Shown one piece after another: positions 1 through 8,348 of a stretch of DNA of 64,000 nt. Location: positions 1-64,000 of the forward strand of contig CAJTUV010000005.1 in assembly GCA_910579515.1 (NCBI GenBank). The letters are read 5' to 3'. The notes beneath the pieces are model-generated. The model was not told where the DNA came from. It searched no databases and worked only from the letters and a program-made list of their open reading frames with translations. Within the stretch, counting starts at the first letter, position 1. Each line of letters starts with the position of its first letter. The stretch is from an uncultured Hungatella sp. Lineage in GTDB: Bacteria; Bacillota; Clostridia; Lachnospirales; Lachnospiraceae. A program made the position numbers and the translations under genes.

Positions 1-1
1 A

Positions 2-157
2 CAGGACATGCAGTTCAGGAGATATTTAAGCAAAGGGGCATCAAATGTGCTTACGGAAAGCACACTGCTTGCCATGGCACGGAATATAAACAAGCTTCAT
101 CATAAGATTCAAAAAGGCAGAACAGGAACACATTTATTTCCTCTGAAAAGTGCCTGA
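2..157 (+). mobile_element. C-terminal end of an IS1182-type transposase
   Basis: The second frame is open from the window edge to a TGA at 155-157 and encodes about 51 residues with the wording typical of IS1182-family transposase C-termini: a FRRYLSKG core, then NVLTES, MARNINKLHHKIQ and a final RTGTHLF. In this family the segment lies after the DDE catalytic domain and is close to the protein end. The start and catalytic residues are outside the window, so it cannot be told whether the element is complete. No terminal inverted repeat could be recognised in the 210 bases downstream. Confidence 0.7.
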
Positions 158-284
158 ATTTTAAAATTTCAAAATGTATTTTTAGCCCATCAAAAATGGC
201 TTATTAAAGTATGCCCTTTTTATAGAATAACAGAGTGATCTGGGGCTTTTTCTTAAAATCACATGTAAAAACAGATAAAATGAA

Positions 285-323
285 GCTGCCGCTTCACGAA
301 TTTTCATTCGTTAAAGCGACAGC
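285..323 (-). terminator. Rho-independent terminator of the 5'-nucleotidase gene
   Basis: On the minus strand, GCTGTCGCTT pairs with AAGCGGCAGC (one G-U pair), extended inward by ACGAAT/ATTCGT around a GAAA loop. T-rich sequence follows. It lies about 45 bases past the stop of the nucleotidase gene. Nothing else is recognised between the transposase tail and this hairpin. Confidence 0.75.
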
Positions 324-367
324 CCCTTGTCATAATCGGAGAGCCTGATGGTTTTTTCGTAGGTAAA

Positions 368-2002
368 TTATTTGATGGTAATTCTGCCCTGGCCATAAGG
401 ATTGGAGTATTCTTCTCCGACCACGCCGCCAAGGTAATCTTTTATATAGGTAGTAATGGAATCCACATCTACCATAACCTCGTCCCTTAAAACAGGACAG
501 TCAAGGAACATGCTCATTCCGTCGCCACCGGATTTTAACCAATAATTATGAGAAGCCAGAGTATACGTTTTGTTTAAATCAAGAGGCTCTTCCCCTACAA
601 AAATATCTTTCACTCTGTATTCTCCTGTCACACCTGCGAAGTTTCCTTTGCTGTCTTTTTGAACTGTGGAACGAACGGAGGAGTCAATGGTATAAGTCAA
701 ACCGGAAACCTGAATAAAGCCGCCGCTTTCTTCTGGGAATAAACTTGCACCCATTTCCAAAGCATCTTTGATCTGCTGTCCTGTGATTTCCACCATGCAG
801 AGCATGTTGCCAAATGGATAAACTTCTAAGGCGTCCTGGAACGTAATGGTTCCGGCATCAATACTGCTGCGGATTCCGCCGCCGTTGACAAATCCAATGT
901 CGGCATTTAACAGATTTTTATACGCATCTGCCAAAAAGTCTCCCAGATTTGTCTCTGCCTTTCTGACTGCACGAAGATTCGTCTCTGGATTCTGAGAGGT
1001 CAGCGCCACATCGGTGTGTCCCAAAACCGTCTTAAGAGATTCCTCATAATGAGACTTTACATCTGCGATCACATCTGCCATCTCTGGATCTTTGGCAGGA
1101 TTTCCTTCTGCATCGGTTACAGCATCAACCAACTCTACAGTGATCTCGCCAGCAGGGGTGATTGTTATTTTACCAATATTGGCAAACTTGGTTCCTGTCT
1201 GGGTCAAAGGAACCATAACGCCGTCTTTGTTTGGAACTTTAAGCGTAAAGGTTTCATGGGAATGGCCGTCAATGGCAATATCAATACCATTTGTATTGGC
1301 AATGACCTTTTTGGACGTCCAATAATCTGTGGTTCCCTCATCTCCCAGATGCCCTACAAGAACAACATAATCTGCGCCTTCTCCTCTGGCAGAATCTACA
1401 GCCTTCTGAACCTGCTTGTACAAGGTGTCTCCTGTGGTATCATCACAAAAACCGTAGATGTATCTTCCTGATTTATCCTGGAAATATGTAGGCGTGGATT
1501 TGGTGATGCTCTCTGGTGTGGTAACCCCTACATAAGCAACGGTTACATCATCATAATCCACCAGCTTATATGGCCGCAGGATACTCCCGTTGCCAGGTCC
1601 TTTTGTTAGGTTACAGGAATAGTAACCGCAGTTTAACCTATTGGAAAGAGACAAAAACCGCTCCATTCCATAATCAAATTCATGGTTTCCTGGAATTGCA
1701 AAATCGTAACCTGCCTGATTCATAAGCTGGATAATAGCTCCGCCTTCTGTCAAGGTGCCTACGGGAGCGCCCTGAATAGCGTCTCCTGCATCTACCAAGG
1801 TTACATAGGGCGTCAATGCCAGCATCTGCTTTTTGTATGCAGCCAGTCCCTCAAATCCCAGATTATCCTCAATCCCGCAATGAGTATCATTGGTGTGAAT
1901 AATCACAATATCTTTGTCAATGGCAAATGCAGAGATTGCCATCATGCTGGCAGCTGCGATTCCTAAAAACGCAGACATGACAAAATTTTTGAATCTTCTC
2001 AT
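368..2002 (-). CDS. Exported bifunctional metallophosphatase / 5'-nucleotidase
   Basis: Predicted secreted nucleotidase that removes phosphate from nucleotides outside the membrane (UshA/YfkN family, about 545 aa). A Sec signal peptide with a hydrophobic core and ISAFA end covers roughly residues 1-28. The metallophosphatase domain carries HTNDTH near 38, DAGD near 74, GNHEFD near 107 and GHSHE near 250, which are the di-metal site motifs. The C-terminal half is the 5'-nucleotidase substrate domain (NGGGIRSSI, YPFGN, SGGDG near the end). No cell-wall anchor or LPXTG is seen, so it is probably released or loosely held. Two ATGs three codons apart are possible (2011 and 2002); AAAGGGG is 10 bases before the second, so 2002 was chosen. 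It appears monocistronic. Confidence 0.88.
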   Translation of the reverse strand: MRRFKNFVMSAFLGIAAASMMAISAFAIDKDIVIIHTNDTHCGIEDNLGFEGLAAYKKQMLALTPYVTLVDAGDAIQGAPVGTLTEGGAIIQLMNQAGYDFAIPGNHEFDYGMERFLSLSNRLNCGYYSCNLTKGPGNGSILRPYKLVDYDDVTVAYVGVTTPESITKSTPTYFQDKSGRYIYGFCDDTTGDTLYKQVQKAVDSARGEGADYVVLVGHLGDEGTTDYWTSKKVIANTNGIDIAIDGHSHETFTLKVPNKDGVMVPLTQTGTKFANIGKITITPAGEITVELVDAVTDAEGNPAKDPEMADVIADVKSHYEESLKTVLGHTDVALTSQNPETNLRAVRKAETNLGDFLADAYKNLLNADIGFVNGGGIRSSIDAGTITFQDALEVYPFGNMLCMVEITGQQIKDALEMGASLFPEESGGFIQVSGLTYTIDSSVRSTVQKDSKGNFAGVTGEYRVKDIFVGEEPLDLNKTYTLASHNYWLKSGGDGMSMFLDCPVLRDEVMVDVDSITTYIKDYLGGVVGEEYSNPYGQGRITIK

Positions 2003-2093
2003 GTTCCTCATTCCCCTTTCGTATTAATAACCAACAGACCTCCTTTTCTTACCTCTCTATTGTACTTCATAGCCAGCGATCTGTCTAATGGTT

Positions 2094-3440
2094 TTACTCA
2101 TTATGATGCATTTTTTGGAATAAAACCCCAAGCGGAATCTCAATTTTCTGCTTCGGATAAATCAAATCAGGATCAGAGATATGATTGGATGGATAATTGT
2201 CAATCTCATAGGCCAAGTCAGGGTCTTCTCCATAATATTGGGCAATCACAGATAAGTTTTCTCCTTTTTTTACTTCATGGTAAAAGGGAAGGACCACAAA
2301 GGTGCTCATCACCCGTTTTTGAACCTGACGGTTAAATATCCCCTTTTTTTGACGTGATTCTGGAAACGACTCAAATAATATTACCCAATTAGAATGAGAC
2401 TTGTCAGTCACTGGGATATACGCTGCAGCCTGACGAAGAAGGCACGTGGGATCGTCTTGATCATAAAGTCCTATATCCACACAGACAAATTCATGATAAT
2501 CGGATGTAAAAGAGCCGATATCAAGACTGGTAATCTCCTTTTTTACGTCCATTTCTAGTGCGGTCCCTAAAAGGCGATAAAGAAAAACTCCAGATTCCAC
2601 ATAGTCCGTTATAGCCTTCTTTGTAGAGAAATCACAGTTGTCCCATTCCTGAAATACCAGAATCCGGCCATAATCATTCTCAGGTGCAAAGGTTAAATTC
2701 ACATCCCAGTTTCTCATGCTCATCTTCCCAAGGTTACACCATATAACCATCTCTGCCGCTTCCTTCTCCCCCTTTTTCAGATCATAGATCAGAAGCCATC
2801 CCGCTTCCTCTTCCCTTAAGATAAACTCATATTCCTCGGTGATTGGTTTTCCTATCATTTCTTCTAAATACTCATTCAGCCCGCCGCCTTCTATGTAAGC
2901 TTTCACCTCTGTTGTGTCTCCCTGAAGCTTCTCGTCAAAATACTCCTTCCAGTCCTGAATCACTTGGCTGGAAGCTCTGTACTCCTGTTCCGATACAAAG
3001 GTCAAAGGACTGGCAGAGGTAGAGCCAACATACCAGTCATAAGGATATTCCATATAAAACTTGTCACTGCAAAAGGCTTTATGGACAATAGGTTGGGATT
3101 GTGTCTCACTGCCGCTCCAGTAATCGGTCATGTCAAGACCCATGAAACGTAACGAAACCTTGGGAAATCCCGTAAAACGCAAGGAGACGTTGTTGGGAAG
3201 TTCTTCCTCATTCCCATCCACTTTTTCCTGGAGTTTTGCTTCCTTGGCGTCTGGCAGGGACTCCACATATTCTTCATAACTTCCATCCTCCATACAGTCC
3301 ACTCCTGCCACAACATAAGCAGAAAATACGCTTCGTGACACAGGGTCTGATAAGGATTCTGGTTCTGTTTCTACAGATGGAGCTTCCCATGTCATGCTCA
3401 AATAGGCGGCCAAAATGATTTGCAGCAATAATCTCCCCAT
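2094..3440 (-). CDS. Secreted or membrane-tethered LysM-domain protein of unknown function
   Basis: A 448-residue protein starting with a short hydrophobic export signal (RLLLQIILAAYLS) and ending in a single LysM domain (about residues 390-440: KKGENLSVIAQYYGED, then PKQKIEIP), which binds peptidoglycan or related glycans. The central 350 residues match no family I can name; they are rich in acidic and aromatic residues. ATG at 3440 follows AAAGGAGAGG at good spacing. It is transcribed in the same direction as rpmF, but a terminator hairpin separates them, so it probably has its own promoter. Attachment to the cell wall is inferred from LysM plus the export signal; the activity of the middle part is unknown. 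Confidence 0.7.
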   Translation of the reverse strand: MGRLLLQIILAAYLSMTWEAPSVETEPESLSDPVSRSVFSAYVVAGVDCMEDGSYEEYVESLPDAKEAKLQEKVDGNEEELPNNVSLRFTGFPKVSLRFMGLDMTDYWSGSETQSQPIVHKAFCSDKFYMEYPYDWYVGSTSASPLTFVSEQEYRASSQVIQDWKEYFDEKLQGDTTEVKAYIEGGGLNEYLEEMIGKPITEEYEFILREEEAGWLLIYDLKKGEKEAAEMVIWCNLGKMSMRNWDVNLTFAPENDYGRILVFQEWDNCDFSTKKAITDYVESGVFLYRLLGTALEMDVKKEITSLDIGSFTSDYHEFVCVDIGLYDQDDPTCLLRQAAAYIPVTDKSHSNWVILFESFPESRQKKGIFNRQVQKRVMSTFVVLPFYHEVKKGENLSVIAQYYGEDPDLAYEIDNYPSNHISDPDLIYPKQKIEIPLGVLFQKMHHNE

Positions 3441-3454
3441 ATCCCTCTCCTTTC

Positions 3455-3490
3455 ATTAAATAAAGGCTCCTGAGGATATCCCCAGAAGCC
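3455..3490 (-). terminator. Terminator downstream of rpmF
   Basis: Minus-strand hairpin GGCTTCTGGGGA / TCCTCAGGAGCC (12 pairs with two G-U) followed by TTTATTT. It lies 18 bases past the rpmF stop and just ahead of the LysM gene's ribosome binding site. Confidence 0.8.
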
Positions 3491-3508
3491 TTTTGGCTAC
3501 AACTGCTA

Positions 3509-3691
3509 TTAATCTTCTACGCTAACAATCTCTCTCTTGTTGTAAGAGCCACAAGCCTTGCATACTCTGTGGGGCATCATCAAAGCGCCGCACTTGCTGC
3601 ACTTTACCAAATTCATAGCACCCATCTTCCAGTTGGCTCTGCGTTTATCTCTTCTTGATTTTGAAGATTTATTCTTTGGACAAATAGACAT
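3509..3691 (-). CDS. rpmF: 50S ribosomal protein L32
   Basis: Sixty-residue basic protein of the large ribosomal subunit. The N-terminus SICPKNKSSKSRRDKRRA and the zinc ribbon CSKC...CKAC are typical of L32 that keeps all four zinc-binding cysteines (not the zinc-free paralog form). A GTG two codons upstream is also in frame, but AAGGAGG lies 7 bases before the ATG at 3691, which decides the start. The gene begins just after the yceD stop (TGA, two bases, ATG), so the two are translationally linked, the order commonly seen in Firmicutes. Confidence 0.96.
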   Translation of the reverse strand: MSICPKNKSSKSRRDKRRANWKMGAMNLVKCSKCGALMMPHRVCKACGSYNKREIVSVED

Positions 3692-3693
3692 GG

Positions 3694-4221
3694 TCACACC
3701 TCCTTAAACTGATTAAAAATATCCTGGATAACAGACATTCTTGGGTCCGGCGAACTTCTGTCGCAGCCGCACGTCTCATAATTGAGATTCGCCCCACATC
3801 TATTACAGATCCCTTTGCAATCTTCAGCACACAGGACTTTCATAGGTAAGTTCAGCAACAATTCGTCACGAACTAACTGGTCAACATCCAGATTATAGCC
3901 TTGCAGATAGGGCTGTTCCTCCAAAGCCGCAATTCTCTCTTCCGCAGTCAGATTCAAATCCAGTTCCCTTTCAAAAACAAGATGAAACGGATACTTTACT
4001 GATTTTAGACAACGGTCGCAAGGAATAAGCAATGAAAACTTTGCCTCTCCTTTTAACTCAAGCTTTCTGTCTCCCATATTTTGAATATAAAGAGTCACCG
4101 GCTTTTGATCCTCTACCTGACAAAGACTGCCCGGAATCTGAAACTGCCTGCACTCAAGCTCTGGAGTATATTCCTTTCTCTTGCCTTCTCTGGCAAACAA
4201 CTCTGTTAAATTAATAAGCAT
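3694..4221 (-). CDS. YceD family (DUF177) protein
   Basis: A 175-residue member of the YceD/DUF177 family, encoded immediately upstream of rpmF in most bacteria and implicated in 23S rRNA metabolism in other organisms. Visible family features are the CDRCL motif near residue 90 and the C-terminal cysteine cluster CAEDCKGIC..CG.N...CGC followed by DPR, a likely metal-binding knuckle. The start ATG at 4221 follows AGGAGAT. It is the first gene of a yceD-rpmF operon driven by the consensus promoter directly upstream. Confidence 0.9.
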   Translation of the reverse strand: MLINLTELFAREGKRKEYTPELECRQFQIPGSLCQVEDQKPVTLYIQNMGDRKLELKGEAKFSLLIPCDRCLKSVKYPFHLVFERELDLNLTAEERIAALEEQPYLQGYNLDVDQLVRDELLLNLPMKVLCAEDCKGICNRCGANLNYETCGCDRSSPDPRMSVIQDIFNQFKEV

Positions 4222-4247
4222 ATTATCTCCTAATACGCACCTATAAC

Positions 4248-4276
4248 ATTATACATAGGCCCGTACCGTTTGTCAA
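4248..4276 (-). promoter_or_regulatory. SigA-type promoter of yceD-rpmF
   Basis: On the minus strand TTGACA, 17 bases, TATAAT: a perfect consensus pair 27 bases before the yceD start. Such strength fits a ribosomal protein operon. Confidence 0.85.
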
Positions 4277-4304
4277 CCAAATTTTTCTATTTTCCTTCAG
4301 ATTT

Positions 4305-5501
4305 CTACTGAACCAGGGCTAACGTCTCTCTTGCAATCGCCAGCTCTTCGTTGGTAGGAATCAGCATTACTTTTACTTTAGAATCAGCAGCAGAAATCAC
4401 AGCGTTCTCGCCTCTTACGTCATTGGCTTCATCGTCAATCTTTACGCCAAGATATCCTAAGTAAGAGCAAATCTCTTTTCTGGCCACTTTATCATTCTCG
4501 CCTACGCCTGCTGTAAATGCAATGGCGTCCACGCCGTTCATAGCCGCTGTGTAAGCGCCGATATATTTAGCCACACGATAGCGGAAGGCATCCAAAGCCA
4601 CTTCTGCCAGATGGTTTCCTTCCTTCTTAGCAGCCTCGATGTCGCGGAAATCGCTGGATACTCCGCCGCTCATGCCCAGAATACCGGATTTTTTGTTCAG
4701 GATATTTAATACCTCATTGGCATCTTTTCCTTCTTTATTGCAAATGAACTGAACTACAGCTGGATCAATATCACCGCTTCTGGTTCCCATAATCAGACCC
4801 TCTAACGGAGTCAAACCCATACTGGTGTCTACACACTTGCCGCCGATGGAAGCAGATACGCTGGCTCCGTTGCCGAGATGACATACAATCACCTTTGCAT
4901 TCTCTGGGTCTAAGCCGCCAAATTTGATGGCCTCACCAGATACAAACATGTGGCTGGTTCCATGGAAGCCGTATCTGCGGATGCTGTATTTCTCAAAATA
5001 CTCATGAGGAATAGCATACAGATATGCCTTCTCTGGCATCTTCATGCCAAAGGCAGTATCCCATACCGCCACATTGGGTTTTCCCGGCATAGCGGCCTCA
5101 CAAGCCTCAATTCCCATTAAATTAGCCGGATTGTGGAGCGGTCCTAAGTCGAAGCATTCCCGAATGACTCTCTTGACGTCCGCATTGACAATAATGGAAT
5201 CACTGTATACCGTACCGCCGTGGAGAACCCGATGTCCGATAGCGGCGATTTCCTCTGTATTCTGAATCACGCCATGGGTAGCATCCATCAGGGCATCCAA
5301 AACCATCTGAATAGCCACTGTATGATCCGGCATAGGATTTTCTACAACGAACTTGTCCTTTCCGGCAGGCTGATGGGTCAGCTTAGAGCCTTCAATTCCG
5401 ATTCTCTCGCACAATCCCTTGGCAATCACGCTCTCATTGTCCATATCAATAAGCTGATACTTTAAGGAAGAGCTTCCACAGTTTACAACTAAAATTTTCA
5501 T
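4305..5501 (-). CDS. ackA: Acetate kinase
   Basis: Cytosolic acetate/propionate kinase of the ASKHA superfamily, 398 aa, the usual length. It converts acetyl phosphate and ADP to acetate and ATP. Diagnostic segments are NCGSSSLKY at the N-terminus, HRVLHGG, the catalytic-site stretch RRYGFHGTSH, HLGNGAS, GTRSGDIDP and the C-terminal FTAGVGEND. The frame is open further upstream, but ATG 5501 has AAAAGGAG at good spacing and gives the family N-terminus MKILVVN, so the longer form is rejected. It lies 20 bases after pduL, so the two genes make a phosphotransacylase-kinase pair that forms ATP from an acyl-CoA. Confidence 0.97.
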   Translation of the reverse strand: MKILVVNCGSSSLKYQLIDMDNESVIAKGLCERIGIEGSKLTHQPAGKDKFVVENPMPDHTVAIQMVLDALMDATHGVIQNTEEIAAIGHRVLHGGTVYSDSIIVNADVKRVIRECFDLGPLHNPANLMGIEACEAAMPGKPNVAVWDTAFGMKMPEKAYLYAIPHEYFEKYSIRRYGFHGTSHMFVSGEAIKFGGLDPENAKVIVCHLGNGASVSASIGGKCVDTSMGLTPLEGLIMGTRSGDIDPAVVQFICNKEGKDANEVLNILNKKSGILGMSGGVSSDFRDIEAAKKEGNHLAEVALDAFRYRVAKYIGAYTAAMNGVDAIAFTAGVGENDKVARKEICSYLGYLGVKIDDEANDVRGENAVISAADSKVKVMLIPTNEELAIARETLALVQ

Positions 5502-5521
5502 GGTAACGATTTCTCCTTTTA

Positions 5522-6091
5522 TTATTTCACGATTTCGCCGTATACTTCTCTTCCGCATCCAGCTGCGTTAGACTCGTCTGTGTCAATGTGCATAGCCAGT
5601 GCGTAGGAATCGCTGACACGTACCACAACGTCGCCGAATACCAGACTTCTTCCGTCTGTGTCAAGTTTCACGCATACAATCTGTCCGTTGCTCACGCCAA
5701 GATCTTGAGCATCCTTTGTAGTAGCATGGATATGGCGCTTTGCAGCGATAACGCCCTCTGTCAGCTCTACTTCGCCGCATGGACCTACAAGCTTGCATGG
5801 ACCGCTTCCTGCAATGTCGCCAGACTCTCTGACTGGAGCTGCAACGCCGATAGAGCGTGCATCAGTCAGGGAAAGCTCAACCTGGGTGTCTTTTCTGCAT
5901 GGTCCTAAAATAGAAACGCCTTTTAATTCCTTTTTGGGCCCTACCACAGTCACTCTCTCTTCACATGCATACTGTCCAGGCTGAGATAAATCTTTCTTCT
6001 TTGTCAGCACATAATCTTTACCAAATAAAATCTCCAGATGTTCCTGGGTAACATGTACATGACGAGCGCTGGTTTCTACAAGAAATTTCAT
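5522..6091 (-). CDS. pduL: PduL-type phosphate acyltransferase (phosphotransacylase)
   Basis: A 189-residue PduL-family enzyme, structurally unrelated to classical Pta, that exchanges CoA and phosphate on short acyl groups (propanoyl or acetyl). Two similar beta-barrel halves are recognisable: the first has the zinc-ligand motif SARHVHV near residue 9 and the second AAKRHIHAT near 118. GPCRKDTQVE and SGPCKLVGP mark the CoA-binding faces in the family. No N-terminal encapsulation peptide typical of microcompartment versions is evident, and no shell genes are nearby, so it is read as a cytosolic partner of AckA. It is the first gene of the operon; GAGGAG precedes the ATG. Confidence 0.92.
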   Translation of the reverse strand: MKFLVETSARHVHVTQEHLEILFGKDYVLTKKKDLSQPGQYACEERVTVVGPKKELKGVSILGPCRKDTQVELSLTDARSIGVAAPVRESGDIAGSGPCKLVGPCGEVELTEGVIAAKRHIHATTKDAQDLGVSNGQIVCVKLDTDGRSLVFGDVVVRVSDSYALAMHIDTDESNAAGCGREVYGEIVK

Positions 6092-6153
6092 ATCGCTATT
6101 CTCTCCTCTTTCACGAATTTTAAATCAACAAAAATGTTGTGATTCTCCCCTTT

Positions 6154-6182
6154 ATTTTAGGCGGTTTGCCAGATTTTTTCAA
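6154..6182 (-). promoter_or_regulatory. SigA-type promoter of pduL-ackA
   Basis: Minus-strand TTGAAA, 17 bases, TAAAAT, followed by an untranslated leader of about 55 bases before the pduL ribosome binding site. The pair lies inside the divergent interval shared with tmcAL. No clear tmcAL promoter was recognised apart from a weak TTGCAC near 6202. Confidence 0.6.
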
Positions 6183-6270
6183 GTACTTCTGGAAATTTAG
6201 TTGCACTTTTTATAAAACAATGTTACAGTTGACTGGACAGTTAACTCACAAGGAAAGGCAGTTAAACTTT

Positions 6271-7542
6271 ATGGAACATTCTTTGAACCCCCATTTTCCA
6301 TCCACAGTCGGAATTATCGCCGAGTACAATCCATTTCACAATGGTCACGCTTATCAAATAAAAAGGGCCAGAGAACTGACTGGAGCTAAATTCTGCGTGG
6401 TGGTCATGAGCGGAGATTTTGTCCAGCGGGGCTGCCCTGCCATTTTTGATAAATATGCCAGAACGAAAATGGCCCTGGCGTCTGGGGCAGATTTGGTTCT
6501 GGAACTTCCTCCTGCTTTTGCCGTCAGCAGCGCAGAAGATTTTGCCGCATGTGGCGCGGCCATCTTAGACAGGCTTCAGGTAGTCTCCCATTTGTGCTTT
6601 GGAAGTGAATGCGGGGACATTGAACCTTTGAAAAAAATAGCTGACATCTTGTGGAATGAAACCGAAGAATTTCAAAATGCTTTAAAAGAATCTCTGAAAT
6701 TGGGGCTCACTTTTCCAGAGGCCCGAACAAGAGCTTTAGAAAAACTGTCAGATTCTGAGCTTTCCTCTCTTCTCTCTTCTCCCAACAACATTTTAGGCGT
6801 GGAATATTTAAAAGCTCTCTTAAGACGAAATTCTGCTCTTCTTCCTGTTACTTTGAAACGTTTGGGGAGCGATTATCATGATACCGCTTTGTCTTCTTCA
6901 GAGAACGCTTCTTGCTTTTCTTCTGCTCAGGCCATCAGAAACGCGCTGAAAGAGTCAAAAGACCCTGTATATCATTCCTTAAAGAGCCAGGTTCCCGACC
7001 CTGTGTGGGAAATGATCAGTTCCACAACTCCTCTCTTTTTAGATGATTTTTCCGCGTTGCTGTCCTATCGGATTTTAGAATTGGAACATCAAAATACAAA
7101 CTTCCAGATATTTTGCGGCTTTTCCGAAGAATTGGCCCGCCGCCTCAAACGGCAGAACCTCCGTTTTTCTTCCTTTGAAGAGCGAATACAAGATTTAAAA
7201 ACCAGGCAGTACACCTACACCCGCGTAAGCAGAAGCCTGATCCATCTTCTCCTTCATATTACAAAAGAGGATATTCTTTTTAGAAAAAAACATGACTATA
7301 TTTCCTATTTCAGGATTTTAGGATTCCGAAAAGAAGCGACGCCGCTATTAACTCAAATTAAAAAAGCGGCCGATTTACCGCTGATTACCAAGACCGCCGA
7401 TGCCGCTGATATTTTAAGTCCCAAAGCCTTAAAAGAGTTTGAGCAGGATTTGTTCTGTTCCCATGTGTATCAATCTGTACTGGCACAAAAATACGGGGCC
7501 TGCGAAAAAAATGAATATACCCGTTCCCTTGTCATTTTATAG
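6271..7542 (+). CDS. tmcAL: tRNA(Met) cytidine acetate ligase
   Basis: TmcAL (YlbM) uses ATP and acetate to N4-acetylate the wobble cytidine of elongator tRNA-Met. The nucleotidyltransferase-like N-terminus is clear: GIIAEYNPFHNGH with its HxGH-type signature, then MSGDFVQRG and ADLVLELP. SPNNILGVEYLKAL marks the middle. The frame extends upstream to 6139, but the family starts near the GIIAEYN strand, so ATG 6271, preceded by AGGAAAGG, is preferred (423 aa, near the usual 400). It is divergent from pduL-ackA; acetate, a product of AckA, is its substrate, although this neighbourhood link is only suggestive. Confidence 0.92.
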   Translation: MEHSLNPHFPSTVGIIAEYNPFHNGHAYQIKRARELTGAKFCVVVMSGDFVQRGCPAIFDKYARTKMALASGADLVLELPPAFAVSSAEDFAACGAAILDRLQVVSHLCFGSECGDIEPLKKIADILWNETEEFQNALKESLKLGLTFPEARTRALEKLSDSELSSLLSSPNNILGVEYLKALLRRNSALLPVTLKRLGSDYHDTALSSSENASCFSSAQAIRNALKESKDPVYHSLKSQVPDPVWEMISSTTPLFLDDFSALLSYRILELEHQNTNFQIFCGFSEELARRLKRQNLRFSSFEERIQDLKTRQYTYTRVSRSLIHLLLHITKEDILFRKKHDYISYFRILGFRKEATPLLTQIKKAADLPLITKTADAADILSPKALKEFEQDLFCSHVYQSVLAQKYGACEKNEYTRSLVIL

Positions 7543-7618
7543 CTGTGATTCCTGCTCCAGTAAGTCGCAAGAACAACAAAGCATTTTTGCGCTCCCCCAT
7601 ACATGGCGCGAAAAAAGG

Positions 7619-7647
7619 TTGACTTTCTGCATAGTTTTTGCTACACT
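7619..7647 (+). promoter_or_regulatory. Strong SigA-type promoter of the NimA-like/MATE cassette
   Basis: TTGACT, 17 bases, TACACT. A transcript beginning near 7654 would have a leader of about 90 bases that contains the terminator hairpin described next. Confidence 0.75.
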
Positions 7648-7654
7648 TTCTACA

Positions 7655-7727
7655 TTACCGCCGGGTAAACGCTTATAACCATTCCAGTAGGCCATTGAAG
7701 GGATGGGATATAGGCGTTTTATTTTTT
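7655..7727 (+). terminator. Leader hairpins with intrinsic terminator in front of the NimA-like gene
   Basis: A 5-bp hairpin (TTACC, loop GCCG, GGTAA; 7655-7668) sits at the expected 5' end of the transcript. It is followed at 7670-7716 by a long hairpin pairing CGCTTATAACCATTCC with GGGATGGGATATAGGCG (one mismatch and one bulge), then TTTTATTTTTT at 7717-7727. The ribosome binding site GAGGTG starts five bases later and the ATG is at 7743. Because promoter and terminator both lie upstream of the gene, this looks like transcription attenuation rather than the end of tmcAL alone. The ligand or signal is unknown. Confidence 0.65.
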
Positions 7728-7742
7728 GAGTGAGGTGCTGAT

Positions 7743-8246
7743 ATGTTTCGAGAAATGCGAAGAAAACGGCAGGCATTGTCCAGAGAAGAAATATCCTTGA
7801 TCCTTTATAGAGGAACATCCGGGGTTCTGGCGTTGTCGGGCGATGACAATTATCCTTATGCCGTTCCTATCAGTTATGTATATGATGGGGAAAAAATCTA
7901 TTTTCACTGTGCCAAAAGCGGCCACAAACTGGATGCGATACAACAAAACGAAAAAGTTTCTTTCTGTGTTATCGACCAGGATAAAATTGTTCCTGATGAA
8001 TACACCAGCTATTTCAGAAGTATAATTGCCTTTGGACGCATAGAGGTAATAAAGGACGAAAAGGAAAAGCGTACAGCGATTGAAAAACTGGCAAGCAAGT
8101 ATGCTCCAGAAGATACAGCCATCGGACGTAAAAATGCGATTGACCGAGAATGGACGCCGCTTTGTATGCTGAAAATGCATATTGACCATATTACGGGAAA
8201 AGAAGCGATTGAACTAATCAAAAAGAAAAATAAAACCAGCAACTGA
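7743..8246 (+). CDS. NimA-like pyridoxamine 5'-phosphate oxidase family flavoprotein
   Basis: A 167-residue split-barrel FMN-binding protein of the NimA/pyridoxamine-oxidase-like group. The N-terminal REMRRKRQALS and the stretches YPYAVPISYVYD and IYFHCAKSGHKLD, where family members bind flavin, are diagnostic; FCVIDQD and SIIAFGRIEVI follow. Some relatives reduce 5-nitroimidazoles and confer resistance, others have unknown redox roles, so drug resistance is an inference. It has its own promoter and a hairpin-terminated leader, and is followed at 102 bases by a MATE exporter gene. ATG 7743 follows GAGGTG. Confidence 0.85.
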   Translation: MFREMRRKRQALSREEISLILYRGTSGVLALSGDDNYPYAVPISYVYDGEKIYFHCAKSGHKLDAIQQNEKVSFCVIDQDKIVPDEYTSYFRSIIAFGRIEVIKDEKEKRTAIEKLASKYAPEDTAIGRKNAIDREWTPLCMLKMHIDHITGKEAIELIKKKNKTSN

Positions 8247-8259
8247 ATACATATTAGAT

Positions 8260-8332
8260 AAAATCAACCCGCCGGGGTTTCATTTTATTGTGTAGTAGGC
8301 CTGTGTTACACAACGCAGGCCTGCTTTTATTT
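8260..8332 (+). terminator. Two hairpins between the NimA-like and MATE genes, the second a strong intrinsic terminator
   Basis: The first hairpin (AAAAT-AACCC, loop GCCG, GGGTT-ATTTT; 8260-8286) may end the upstream gene. The second pairs GTAGGCCTGTG (8295-8305) with CGCAGGCCTGC (8314-8324), 11 pairs round an 8-base loop, followed by TTTTATTT. The MATE ribosome binding site AAGGAGG begins at the very next base. The geometry repeats that of the leader of the preceding gene, so both genes may be controlled by read-through. Confidence 0.7.
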
Positions 8333-8348
8333 AAGGAGGCTTATTACT

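Noticed and set aside
1016..1471. Plus-strand open frame of about 150 codons opposite the 5'-nucleotidase gene
   Set aside because: It mirrors a well-supported gene on the other strand, has no ribosome binding site and encodes a low-complexity, family-less peptide.
7719..8189. Minus-strand frame of 156 codons over the NimA-like gene
   Set aside because: The plus-strand gene has promoter, ribosome binding site and family motifs; this is its antisense.
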